This document shows, in pieces, positions 22,382 to 31,981 of a stretch of DNA of 64,000 nucleotides (its first letter is position 1; the number at the start of each line of letters is the position of its first letter). Position numbers and translations under genes: made by a program. The stretch is taken from contig MU863921.1 of the NCBI GenBank assembly GCA_033296885.1, positions 184,366-248,365 of the forward strand. Direction: 5' to 3'. The notes under the pieces were generated by a model. That model worked only from the letters and a program-made list of their open reading frames with translations. It did no database searches and had not been told where the DNA came from. Origin of the DNA: Triangularia verruculosa. Lineage: Eukaryota > Ascomycota > Sordariomycetes > Sordariales > Podosporaceae.

Positions 22382-25300
22382 ATGGCTGGGGGACAAGATG
22401 AGTCGGGAGCCCTTGAAGGACATGCTGCACCGACGATGGGCACAATGAGCAGCGCACGTCGTCTAGTCAGGGGCCCAGGAGATAGAGGACCCCGGAACGT
22501 CTATGAAATGCGCCGTGACTATGATCCATGGTTACTGGGCAGGATTTCATGGACCAAAGCCGGACAGGAAAAGCTCAACAAGCTGCTGAGGACTATCACC
22601 CAACCTCCCAGCAACGGCTTCTGGAGGACGGTTTCCGGGCCTAACGTACCGACTGAGAAAATCATTTATGGGTGGTTCGAGGAACACGAGAAAAACAACA
22701 CCTCAAGCGCTGAAGTTCTGGCTTTCAGATCCCTCATACGTGCCTATGACAATGCAATGAGCGGGTGGACGAACACACTGGATTCAGGGGCCTCGCTGAA
22801 TAAACAGATGACGCAAGAACGAGAGCTAGTTGAGAGGCTGAGACAAGAGACTCAAACCCTCACGGGAGAGTGTGCGAGGCTGGAAGACCTACAGCGGCGT
22901 GATCAGGTATTCATCGATGATTTGGAGGAGAAGAACGCGGAGAAGGCGGATAAAATCGCCGATCTGGAGCAGGAACAGAAGAACAAACAGGCCGAGATCC
23001 GGAGGTTGACTTTGACTCTTAAAAGTCAGAGAAGCCAGCAAACGACTCCCGGCGGCACTGTGATCGAAGGTGGCCGTCACCGTGCAACTTTCAGCGAAGA
23101 CATTGCACTACGTGAGCGAGACGAATACTTGAATGAAATAGAAGCTTCCCATAAAAAGATTGATGCGCTAGAAGACGAAAACAAATCGCTGAGAGATAAA
23201 ATTGAGCGGCTTAGGTCGGGTCGGGACCCGATTGACCAAGCCGGCGACAGTGTCACTTCCACTGGCGCATCGACCTCCGCGGGTGCCACGGCACTCAAAG
23301 CGACGGAACAGAAATATCAAGATATCATCGAGGAGTTGGAAACCCGGATTGGCGGCTTGGAGCGTACCAACACAGGTCTGGAAACTACCCTCGCAGGAGT
23401 GACTACCGGCAGTGACGAAACACTCAAGAGGGAAAGAGAGAGACTCCAAGCAGACATTGTGGCGTTGCGGGAGCAGCTCTCGAGCCAACGGTCGGAGATG
23501 TCGGGGAAGATTCATAGCCTGACGCGAAAACTGAAAGAGCTCGGGGACCGGTACGACATATGCAAAAACCGAAGTAAAGATTACGAGAAGAAGATCAGGC
23601 GACTCGAGATCAGCGGTGATAACATCATCAGTCATATCAACCGGCAATTCGACAGGCTCGAAAAGACCATCGAGAAGTGTGCCGAGAAGTGCACTCCCAA
23701 TCTCAACCGGGTCAACCAGTGGATCGCTCAGGTCTCGGCAGCCTCAAGTCGGATTTCTGGCATGTGTGAAGAGGCTCAGGCGCTTGCGACAAGAGGGATT
23801 GAAGAGCTCAAGAACAATCCCACGCCGTCACTGGAGTTTGTAAACGATATAGGTAGTTCGCTGGCCAATGTTTCCCACAGCTCAGAGGGCTTCAGTAATA
23901 ACCTGGAGAGGACACTGCGAAAGATTAAAGGCCTTGGTGGGAAGACTCGCTTGCGTCTGGAGCAGTTGGACCAGGCCAACCGGGACATTCTCGAGACGAG
24001 GTCCCGTTTCCAATCGGGGCTTGTGACGCCCACTAAATTGGGGCATGAGCTAGATCAACATGCAGCTCGGGTCGAGTTTATACGGCAACAGCTCGAACAT
24101 GATCCGGATTCGAGCGATGACTCAGATACCGAAGTTCCGATCGAACGGTTTGAGCAGACCAGTCCTCCGACGAGACCAAGGGGAGAACAGCCGCCGCCAT
24201 CTGAGCCAGTAGACACGGAGCAAGCCGATCAGGCCACAGACACAGCTGGGCCGGCAGAGGAATCAAGCTCCCCGCGACCAACCCAGCCGCAGCCTAAGAC
24301 GCCACCCAACAGATCTACAGACAAGCACGAGGTCGCTATGAGTGAAAAAGACCATGGTGATGCTGGTGATGCCTCACAGTCTTCAGAGCCGTCCTCGCCC
24401 GTTTTCGATCCTGATGTCGACCCGGGACGACTCTTATTACTCAGGGCGTACCTGAGAGTAAGAGATATCATACGGGGGGTACTTGACGAGGACAGGCGAA
24501 AGTCAGACAACTCATTTTTGGGACCCCTCGTTAGAGCGGCCAGGCCGGAGGTAGAGGCCATCTTGGAAGAGTTATTCGCAGAAGCCGGAGATCCACCCCA
24601 GGACATTGTGGATGAAGGTGCCGTGGACCGAAACCCCGAGTATCTGAATCACAAGTACTTCTGGCTTTGTTGGGTGTACGACCAACTCGCAAGGTTCAGG
24701 AACAGTGACTTCAGCGATCCCAACCTACCTATAACGACCGATATGGGACTTTTGCCCTGGCTTGACCAATGTGAAGAAGCTCTCACAAAACAAATTAAGA
24801 AACTGGCCGTTTCGCCAGAGTGGCAGCAACATCTTGTCGAGGAGTTTGAGAGAGTTTTTGTCAAAGACGCCAGCGAAAGACACGAGGAGGCAACAGAACT
24901 GAGGGGTAAGTACGACAAGCTCGAGGCGGAACTGTTGGAAGTCCCCCTGAAACCCGTGGAAGAGTACTACGTCTACAGTTGCGTCAAACGGCATCTGGAC
25001 AGTGGCAAGGGCGGGGACGATTTGGAGGGCCTAGTGATGCAAATAGCGCCCACTATCGATCGAGAGTACAAGCTGGCTGGGGTGACCGAGGAGCTCGAAC
25101 GATGGATCAAGGACCACGAGGCCTGGGCAGCAGACATGACTCCTCCGTATATCGAACCGCTGGCAAAGTTGGAATCGCGGCTCAGGAAGAAGATTGCCGA
25201 TGAGAATGATCACGACGACAAATCCCGGCTTCGATCCCGTCTCAGACGAGTCAAGGAAATCCTCCGCAATCGGCCCATGTCAGAATTGCTTCTCGGAAAC

Positions 25301-26653
25301 ACTGTCAAGTCTCCGCTCGAGGTTATCTGGTTTAATATCCAGACCAACCAGGATGCTGTCGATGACCAATACGCGGGGCGTCGCCAGCGGATTGAGGCTC
25401 TGATACGGGAGAAGGTGTTCCAGCTTTACACTTCGAACTCGCACAGCACGCACGCCGAAGCGGCTTGTTTCTGCTCACTGCTCAAGTACTTTATGCCAAA
25501 GGTGTACTACGGCGCCCTTCATGACGGCTGCTGCGGACACGGCCGCATGGTCTCCCCCGTCAAAGACGGTCCCAACGTCGATGTCCAACCGCCACGTCCA
25601 CTAGGTGGTTCCTCACCCGCCACCCGATCAGGCCGCATCTGTCAAGGTCATCACGGCCATGGTCGTCTCTCTGCCTCCGCCACCATTGTAACGGTCGGCT
25701 GCCACATCTTGACCGCCATCCTCTGGCTCGCTTTCTTCCTTGCCTCCCAACCACTCGAGGTCTTGGGTAGCCTGCTCATGGTGTTCACCACTCCCTCTGA
25801 TATTTTGAGGTACGCCCTCCTCTGGTTCAGGTACTTCTTCTCCTACCTTCACTGGCGCTTCCTCCCGAAAAACTACGCCGAGAACTATTATCCCGATACC
25901 TTTGCCTCTGCTCCACGACCACGCCGCGCCACAACCGACACAGCAGTCCCAGGCGCCTTCCCAGATACCCCTGCCAGACAGCCAGGAACCTCTGACGGCG
26001 GCTCCCCGTCCATTTCACAAATCGATGGGGGCAATGAGGGTGGTGACGGTGGTGGCGACAACACCACCGGCGATGAACCCGCACCCGAACGCCGGCCCTC
26101 TATCGACATCTTTGCTCCCTCTCCTCCAGCTGACCAAGCCGAAGCCGAAGACGAAGACGATGACGATGACGATGACACCCCTTGGCCCCCTCCCCCTGAA
26201 AGACCACCCCACTTCACCTTGTCAAGACAAGTCTCCTCACCAGCCTCCCTCATCATCCACCTCTCCGTCATCACGACGGTCATCACCAGCATCGCTTACT
26301 TGGCCGTCGACCAGGAGCGCAGAATCTGGCTGTCCAACAACCACTGGAGACGGGCGTTCGTCAACGACCTGCTCGAGCCGTTTGGCAAGCATGACGAGCG
26401 TGTGAGGGGTTGGGTGGACTGGGGGGTTCTTGCGTTCCCGGTGAATGCGATATTGAGGGCGTGGAATAGGTTCTTTGTGCATGTCCTGTGGAAGAACTTT
26501 TCGGTGGTGCCATGGAATACGGACCGGGCGGTGGGGAGCGGGACGGCGGGTGGGTATGGGGGGATCACGTGGGGGGAAAGGGCTGGTTTAGGAGGAGAGG
26601 GGGGGTTAGGCGGGACGGGGAGGGTTGGGCAGAGTCAGGCTGCTGGGTTGTAA
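22382..26653 (+). CDS. Large coiled-coil, multi-pass membrane protein, function unknown
   Basis: The ATG at 22382 (MAGGQDESGALEGH) opens 1,423 residues without a break. A short N-terminal globular part (YDPWLLGRISWTKAGQEKL) precedes a long coiled coil at about 140-440 (QERELVERLRQETQTL, DLEEKNAEKADKIADLEQE). An acidic, Pro-rich linker lies at about 570-650, then a helical domain at about 680-1020. Hydrophobic segments lie at about 1100-1122 (HILTAILWLAFFLA), 1125-1156 and 1288-1309 (SLIIHLSVITTVITSIAYLAV). Between the last two is an acidic run of Asp/Glu near 1253-1265. The Gly-rich tail ends GQSQAAGL. It looks like an organelle-membrane or nuclear-envelope tether, which is inference; I recognise no family. 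A start at 22448 (MSSARRL) is also possible. Confidence 0.8.
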   Translation: MAGGQDESGALEGHAAPTMGTMSSARRLVRGPGDRGPRNVYEMRRDYDPWLLGRISWTKAGQEKLNKLLRTITQPPSNGFWRTVSGPNVPTEKIIYGWFEEHEKNNTSSAEVLAFRSLIRAYDNAMSGWTNTLDSGASLNKQMTQERELVERLRQETQTLTGECARLEDLQRRDQVFIDDLEEKNAEKADKIADLEQEQKNKQAEIRRLTLTLKSQRSQQTTPGGTVIEGGRHRATFSEDIALRERDEYLNEIEASHKKIDALEDENKSLRDKIERLRSGRDPIDQAGDSVTSTGASTSAGATALKATEQKYQDIIEELETRIGGLERTNTGLETTLAGVTTGSDETLKRERERLQADIVALREQLSSQRSEMSGKIHSLTRKLKELGDRYDICKNRSKDYEKKIRRLEISGDNIISHINRQFDRLEKTIEKCAEKCTPNLNRVNQWIAQVSAASSRISGMCEEAQALATRGIEELKNNPTPSLEFVNDIGSSLANVSHSSEGFSNNLERTLRKIKGLGGKTRLRLEQLDQANRDILETRSRFQSGLVTPTKLGHELDQHAARVEFIRQQLEHDPDSSDDSDTEVPIERFEQTSPPTRPRGEQPPPSEPVDTEQADQATDTAGPAEESSSPRPTQPQPKTPPNRSTDKHEVAMSEKDHGDAGDASQSSEPSSPVFDPDVDPGRLLLLRAYLRVRDIIRGVLDEDRRKSDNSFLGPLVRAARPEVEAILEELFAEAGDPPQDIVDEGAVDRNPEYLNHKYFWLCWVYDQLARFRNSDFSDPNLPITTDMGLLPWLDQCEEALTKQIKKLAVSPEWQQHLVEEFERVFVKDASERHEEATELRGKYDKLEAELLEVPLKPVEEYYVYSCVKRHLDSGKGGDDLEGLVMQIAPTIDREYKLAGVTEELERWIKDHEAWAADMTPPYIEPLAKLESRLRKKIADENDHDDKSRLRSRLRRVKEILRNRPMSELLLGNTVKSPLEVIWFNIQTNQDAVDDQYAGRRQRIEALIREKVFQLYTSNSHSTHAEAACFCSLLKYFMPKVYYGALHDGCCGHGRMVSPVKDGPNVDVQPPRPLGGSSPATRSGRICQGHHGHGRLSASATIVTVGCHILTAILWLAFFLASQPLEVLGSLLMVFTTPSDILRYALLWFRYFFSYLHWRFLPKNYAENYYPDTFASAPRPRRATTDTAVPGAFPDTPARQPGTSDGGSPSISQIDGGNEGGDGGGDNTTGDEPAPERRPSIDIFAPSPPADQAEAEDEDDDDDDDTPWPPPPERPPHFTLSRQVSSPASLIIHLSVITTVITSIAYLAVDQERRIWLSNNHWRRAFVNDLLEPFGKHDERVRGWVDWGVLAFPVNAILRAWNRFFVHVLWKNFSVVPWNTDRAVGSGTAGGYGGITWGERAGLGGEGGLGGTGRVGQSQAAGL

Positions 26654-26832
26654 CAGAGACTTCTTTTGTTCATCTCCTTTTGTTTTAGGTCATTGGCTTT
26701 GATACGAGTCAAAGTGAAAACCAAAAAAATGCGATGGAAACTTGTTTGTTGTGTTGGGTATCTTCAATATCAAAGCTTTCCCAAGTTGCGCGTGCTCATG
26801 ATGTGACTTTCGACAGATTCTAGATGTCAACA
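26654..26832. terminator. Convergent 3' region of the membrane-protein and dioxygenase genes
   Basis: 179 nt separate the two stop codons. T-rich on the plus strand just after 26653, then A-rich. Both polyadenylation regions must lie here. Confidence 0.4.
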
Positions 26833-27852
26833 TCATCTCTTCACACACAAATCACTCCTCAGAATCCACTTCTCCCCCGCTGTGACCTCCTTGCCTTCGT
26901 GAAGCATACAGTCATCGCCATGCTTGTGGAGCAACAACATGCCCGTCTCGGGACTGATGGGGATAGCCTCTTTTTTCGACTGCCGATCGTTGGGATAGAA
27001 GACTGTTTCGCCACCTACGCAGCCGTCGGTTGAGGAGGTGAGGTAGAGGAGGAGCGTCCACGTCGTTTTCACCGGAAGAGAGGGATTCTCCGTGGTGGAG
27101 AGTGTGAGGTTGTTTGAGTCGTCGTCTGAGACAAGAGTTAGAGATGTGATGATATGTGAGATAGGCTGGCGCCGAGCCAAGATCGTCGTCCTGGCTTAAA
27201 CAAAAAAAGAAAAAAAAAAGTTATTAGTTGTGCTGATCAATTAGGCGAATTCGGCTCTGTTGATCTTTTAGGCGAATTCGGTTCGTGCATGTTTCACCGT
27301 ACCACCCTTTTGGTCACGAACCGAACGAGTCAACTTTTGGGAACTTACAGTGCGCGTCAAAAAACTGGCCAGGAGTGTATCGATACACTCTGATGTTGGG
27401 ATTCAAGCCCACAACCTCACCTCCCCTGGTTCGTTCGTTTTGTCAGCATCATGACATACTGTAGACTTTTTGTCTTGGACAACTCACCACAAATGAGCCA
27501 CATCAGGATTATCAAGAACAGCTTCTTTCAAGCCCGTTTCGCTCCATAATCTCTCCGCAAAGGCGGGGTCTTGGATTTGGAACCGATCATTGACCCTGAC
27601 GGCCATTCCCCTCTTGGGTTTGCCGGGGGTGGTGGTCAGGGGAAGGGTCCGCAGAAACGAGACATAGTCACGGCAGAGGTTCTTGGGGAAGAAGGACCGT
27701 AAAACAACGACTTTGTCCTGAATTGGGGCGTCAAAGTCGAGGCTGACTACTGGTAAGGTGGGTTTGAAGACTGGCCAGTCGGGGACGGTTTGCTTTGCGG
27801 TGGCGGCGGGGGTGGAGGACGGCTGCTTCTTGGGGTGTTTGTCTTTTGCCAT
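26833..27852 (-). CDS. 2-oxoglutarate/Fe(II) dioxygenase, prolyl 4-hydroxylase type
   Basis: Three exons on the minus strand, 27852-27488, 27425-27349 and 27125-26833, with introns of 62 and 223 nt, encode 244 residues. Splicing assembles the double-stranded beta-helix core: RVYRYTPGQFFDAHYDDS, where His147-x-Asp149 are iron ligands, then GGETVFYPND, and LHEGKEVTAGEKWILRSD with distal His223 and Lys233 ten residues later for 2-oxoglutarate. This fits the P4Hc (prolyl 4-hydroxylase alpha-like) fold; the substrate is unknown. I chose the ATG at 27852 (MAKDKHPKKQ) because the frame upstream has only a TTG. The start is Lys-rich. The second intron is three to four times the length of other introns in this window and carries repeats. 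Confidence 0.87.
27126..27348 (-). repeat. Long intron with direct repeats and a hairpin
   Basis: This is intron 2 of the dioxygenase gene (GTAAGT...CTCAG on the minus strand). On the plus strand the 14-mer TTAGGCGAATTCGG occurs at 27241-27254 and 27268-27281, each preceded by TGATC, with a 27-bp period. An 11-bp perfect inverted repeat, TTCGGTTCGTG at 27277-27287 and CACGAACCGAA at 27315-27325, overlaps the second copy and could form a hairpin with a 27-nt loop. Confidence 0.8.
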
Positions 27853-28508
27853 GGCGGACAGTAAAGTAGTGAACGATGGCAGACGGAGCGGCGTCCTAGC
27901 TCCGGGAAGGTCAGGAGACAATGAGCGGAGAGTCTTCTGCTGTCTGCATTAGCATGTCGTCTGATGTTTTGGCAGCAGCATGTAGTGACCCGTCGCGGTT
28001 CCCGGTTTTCCAGGCTGCCCCGTTCCGGATCATTGGTTCTGGTGAGGCAGGCATGTCTCACTTTCAGCCTCTGAGACTGCAGGTGCTCTAGTTGGTGACA
28101 CTGTTCGTTGACTGACAGGAGGAACGGCAGGGTCAGATCCTATTAGGGGATGGGCTTATGTCTGGCAGTGTGTGGCGTGTCGATTGCTCGTACCTTGGCC
28201 GTACCTCGACAGAAGCGACACCGAGCAGGTTGGTTCAGTGCTTGTACCCTTGTTACTTGCGCTGTAGTTGAGGAACGAGGTCGAATTCTGAGGTCCCGTC
28301 GATTGTCTGCCAAGGCGCTTCGATAACGTTAAATGCATCGCCCCGCGAAATGGTACGCCAGGGACAGGGGTTGGCGGCTTCAGCCAATGGCAGGCCAAGA
28401 CATTCCGCTCAACGACAGCTTTTCAAAACCCACACATCAAACCACCGACAAATCGCCGTTAGAGGGCGTGTGTCGGTCCGTCTCTCCCTTTCACACACCA
28501 AAAAAAAA
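27853..28508. promoter_or_regulatory. Divergent promoter region, dioxygenase (-) / Aim11-like (+)
   Basis: 656 nt between two ATGs. An A-run (about nine A) directly precedes the Aim11-like ATG. The segment 27853-27921 is open in the dioxygenase frame but has only a TTG. No other gene is seen. Confidence 0.5.
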
Positions 28509-29201
28509 ATGCCCCTCCTCAGCTCCCTCGTCTCCAAGCTGCTAGGCGTAGAGCCAGCCTCGGAGGAGGCAAACAAGCAGGGTCTTGATGTATCAACGCC
28601 GGCAACGGCACGCCCCACTGGCCCACAACCGGTGCCCACATCGGCACCGACGCCATCAGACACAGCTACCACGGCTACGACACCAAGACTAAAACAGCCC
28701 TATGAGAGACCACCATACCCCCCTGTCTTTTCAGAACGCTCGCTCCGCCAGATGGGGTTGATGGCGGCCGGCGGTGGCTTCCTGGCCCTCTCCATCCTCG
28801 TCACCCGCCGGGCCATTGCCAGGCAGATGATCATGTCCAGGCTCAAGTTCTACTCATCCAACCCAATAGCCCTCCCCCAACAGCCACTAAAGAAGGACCC
28901 CCTGCTTGCCTTCACCGCCCTCAACTACGCCACCCTCAACACCATGGCCTTCGGCATCATGTTCGTTGGAGGCATGTCCTGGGCATTCGACATTTCCACG
29001 CTGGAAGAACTGAAGCAAGCGTCACAGTACTCCATGGCCCGGTCCATATCCTCGGCCATGGGAGGCGAGGAGGACAAGGAGGTCGAGAAGGAGCTTGTCG
29101 AGTGGATGGCGAAGCAGCTCAACATGGACTTGCCCAAGAAACCAGAGGATGGATCATCGCCATCATCTCGGCCGGATGACGAGGCAGCCAAGAAACCTTG
29201 A
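28509..29201 (+). CDS. Aim11-like two-span membrane protein
   Basis: Single exon, 230 residues, beginning MPLLSSLVSKLLG after a run of A. A Pro/Thr-rich stretch at about 25-65 leads to SERSLRQMGLMAAGGGFLALSILVTRR, the first membrane span (about 83-100), then RLKFYSSNP. A second span lies at about 145-165 (NTMAFGIMFVGGMSWAFDIS), followed by STLEELKQ and an acidic helical tail. The order (span, basic loop, ALNYATLN, span ending WAFDISTLEEL) resembles fungal Aim11, a small mitochondrial membrane protein whose loss alters mitochondrial DNA inheritance in yeast. The Aim11 call rests on pattern memory; the two spans are seen directly. Confidence 0.7.
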   Translation: MPLLSSLVSKLLGVEPASEEANKQGLDVSTPATARPTGPQPVPTSAPTPSDTATTATTPRLKQPYERPPYPPVFSERSLRQMGLMAAGGGFLALSILVTRRAIARQMIMSRLKFYSSNPIALPQQPLKKDPLLAFTALNYATLNTMAFGIMFVGGMSWAFDISTLEELKQASQYSMARSISSAMGGEEDKEVEKELVEWMAKQLNMDLPKKPEDGSSPSSRPDDEAAKKP

Positions 29202-29620
29202 TGGGCAGCAGGCCCGGAAAGGATTGGCTCCGGGAAAAGAAACATCAACAGCGGCACAGCATTAGTGTAAAATCTAGGCTGGGCTGTACGATTGATCTTT
29301 TTCCATGTATCGATAGATGGTCCAACGGCACACACATGCGCAGTCGTGATGCAGACTTGCATGATTGAATCAGGAAACGCATCTGTTAGATCATTTCAAT
29401 CTCGACTCTTTTGGCCGCATCTTCCCGCTCTTGCATTTCTTCCATGTTGTACCCCATGTCGGGTACCGCATTCGTGATATAGATATGTCCCTCGGGGCCA
29501 TGGTATCTGTTAGTTGCCGTTGTTTTGATCTTCCCCAGGACCTGCGCCGTTCCAAGGTTGTTTTCGTTATATCAGCCCGTTTGATTGACCTCTCGATCTG
29601 GTTTACACTCGTATTCAACC
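29202..29620. other. Tandem intergenic spacer
   Basis: 419 nt between the Aim11-like gene and the next forward gene. Nothing beyond presumed terminator and promoter; no motif stands out. Confidence 0.5.
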
Positions 29621-30694
29621 ATGTCTTCCTTCGAAATCCAGGTCTACTGCTATACCCTCAAAACTCCCAGCAACGAACACCACTATCTGGAGTCTCCCTC
29701 CAACATCCTCTCTTCCTTGCCCACCGATCCCGCCACCGGTCATAGTCATATCATCACTCGGGCTAGGGGAGGGGCCCGCGGCAACCACGTTTCCTACATG
29801 CCGATCTCTTCGCTCATGGTCACTCAGCCTTTTGAGCGACGGTCATATTGCCATGGTGTTGTGCAGTCTGACTGTCCGCGGCCTAGTGAAAATGGGGACA
29901 AGGTGTGGCTGAGGAGCGACGTACCGCTGCTGGTAGGCTACAGGGGGGTGCCGGTGTACAATATCACAAAGGGCGTTTGCTGCGAGGTTTGGTGAGTCTT
30001 GTCTTCATCGCCCACTGCGCCTTCCTTTCTCACCATTGTGCCTTCCCTTGCCATTGTGTACCTTGCCTTCCCACCAACGCGCCTTCCCACCCATTCTTTC
30101 AACCTTGTCGTGTTCCCCACATTTTCAGTCTTCCAAGCCCATACAGGCAGTTTCTGACACAATGACCGGTTTATATCGGGTGTAGGATCGACAACGTCGA
30201 CTGGCGCTGGGACAAGCAGTCCATCCCTCACCCTGTCACTCCCCCTGTCACTCCCCCCACCCAAGGTACAACATCGACGCGGTCGGCAGGCAAGTCCATA
30301 ACACTAGTTCTTGCTGGACCGGCACGTGCAAGCGTCGGTGGACTTGATAGGAACGGCCCGGAGGTCGTTCAAATGGCAATCCTCTCTGCTGCCGGTTCAC
30401 GTGCACGACCGGCGGAGGGGATGAGAGACCAGAACCAAGCACGCTACCCTTACCATCAAATGCAACCAATGCATCAGACCCGACGCCAGATCTGCTGCTT
30501 CACCGTACAGGAGTTGGAGGAGGGGTGGGAGGATATTGCCGGGAAAAGGGTAAGCAAACCACCTTCACACCCAGGAGGATGATGCGATGCTGACATTGCT
30601 TCAACAGAAATCCCTTCTCGCTGCTGGTGCGGCCAATGGGGCTGATACTGTCGCAGTGAAAAGAAAGGGGGTGAGGAAAACCTCGGCAATGTAG
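29621..30694 (+). CDS. Three-exon hypothetical protein
   Basis: Exons 29621-29991, 30186-30549 and 30608-30694, with introns of 194 (GTGAGT...GTGTAG) and 58 nt (GTAAGC...CAACAG), keep one frame and give 273 residues. The start is MSSFEIQVYCYTLKTPSNEH. The first exon is globular-looking, with paired Cys near its end (KGVCCEVW), and the next begins IDNVDWRWDK. A short PVTPPVTPP repeat follows, then a Gly/Ala/Arg-rich stretch, a Cys pair (RRQICCFTVQELEEGW) and a basic tail (VKRKGVRKTSAM). I recognise no domain. Frame continuity across two well-formed introns is the main evidence for a real gene. Confidence 0.65.
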
Positions 30695-30836
30695 GGCGGG
30701 TGACGGTGATGTGGGAATCCTTTGGTCTTGGTTACTACAACAGAAGATGTATATCTTGATTGGGCTCAGATAGCAAATATTGCCCTCACTTTCAGCGGGC
30801 CTGGGCAGCGTCCCCTCCCTTCTCTACCCAGACCGC

Positions 30837-31443
30837 CTATTTCTTCCCCTCTTCATCCAGCCTTTCACAGCAGGCCGGCGGCTCTGACGGCTGGGCTCTG
30901 GTTATCCTCAAATTTGCTGCCAGGTCTACCTCGTATGCATAGCTACCCGGAGCAGAGAGGGAGCTGAGAGGCAGGTGTGCCGGCCCAGGGAACTGAGGTA
31001 GGCTGTCGCAAGATGTGTATCCTGGAGGCGGCGAGTAAACACCAGTTCCGCTATCAGAGCCACCCTCGACATCACTGCTCAGTTGAACCGCCTCTTCACT
31101 ATCTCCTCTCTTCCGCTTATAACACTGCTGCACCATCCAGGCCAACCCTCCAATGATTCTGATAACCCCAGGGACCACGATATAACAGAGGAGCCAGTGG
31201 ATCAGGAAAAAGCCCGAGGCATAGTAGAGTGACAGAACTGGGGTGGTGTTGTGGAACTCGGCCGTGAAGAAGCTGTATGAATGGCCTGAAAACATATCCC
31301 TGGTCAGAGATGCCTTAAAAATTCGATGATGTATGGAGCTTGGACGGTGCCTTACTTCTGAATATGGATATAAGGAAAAAAACCATGATCCAGAAGGCAA
31401 ACCAAAGAATTATAGAGAATCCTATTATATCGTTGGTGAGCAT
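30837..31443 (-). CDS. Small two- or three-span membrane protein, function unknown
   Basis: Two exons on the minus strand, 31443-31356 and 31285-30837, with a 70-nt intron (GTAAGG...CTGACC...TTTTCAG), encode 178 residues. The first exon is almost all membrane span (MLTNDIIGFSIILWFAFW...). The second continues FRSHSYSFFTAEFHNTT and a second hydrophobic stretch, LSLYYASGFFLIHWLLCYIVV, that may run into a third (PGVIRIIGGLAWMV). A basic stop-transfer motif (CYKRKRG) and a Ser/Pro-rich cytosolic tail with YSPPPGY follow. NTT is a possible N-glycosylation site between spans. No family recognised. The frame upstream of 31443 has no ATG in its first 40 codons, which supports this start. Confidence 0.65.
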
Positions 31444-31810
31444 TCCGACTTGGCAGGGGCTGTGGTGATGGTTGCAAAGGAAGATTGTGTTTAGACCAGA
31501 ATGGTTGAGGTTGACATATGTGTAGGCTGGCTTGGGAGACCGAGAGGTAGAATGCGCGATAATGACCACGGGCCCTGTTGCACAGGACCGAACCCATCAC
31601 CACTTCATACTTGAGCACCGTTACGCATGAAACTTGAATGCATGTAAGAAGATTTTGATCAGATCTGAACCCCTCTCAGGTGTTACTTTGCCTTTATCTT
31701 TCGCACGTTTGGTGACCACGTGTTTTCTCACTTTGGGAGCCTCCTCTATTCTTTTCCAGCCACTAAACTTGGACACGCTACCTTCAAGTCTTCGCTCTTC
31801 AGTCAACAAT
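31444..31810. other. Divergent spacer upstream of two small membrane-protein frames
   Basis: 367 nt between the reverse small membrane protein and the forward 56-codon frame. It presumably holds both promoters. No other signal is seen. Confidence 0.4.
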
Positions 31811-31981
31811 ATGTCCAATACGACCAGTCTCTTGGAAAAGGTTGCCGCCTTGTACCCTCGCCATCACCACCACCACCACAACCACACCACCGCACCGCAC
31901 TCCGCGGCTGGTGCAATGTCTCCCCATTTAGAGATCCTACTCTGGGTATTCATGGGAGCTTTGACATGGCTATTCATGTAA
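31811..31981 (+). CDS. Small His-rich, tail-anchored-looking ORF (56 residues)
   Basis: Starts MSNTTSLLEKVAALYPR, then six consecutive His and more His/Asn/Thr, and ends in a single hydrophobic helix (EILLWVFMGALTWLFM) that stops at the C-terminus, as in tail-anchored proteins. Forty-three nt after the stop is a very good intron, 32025-32087 (63 nt: GTAAGT, CTAATC branch, TATCAG), which supports a spliced forward transcript. The intron would then lie in the 3' leader or reflect another reading of the gene. The size and the His run urge caution; it could be chance. Confidence 0.35.
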   Translation: MSNTTSLLEKVAALYPRHHHHHHNHTTAPHSAAGAMSPHLEILLWVFMGALTWLFM

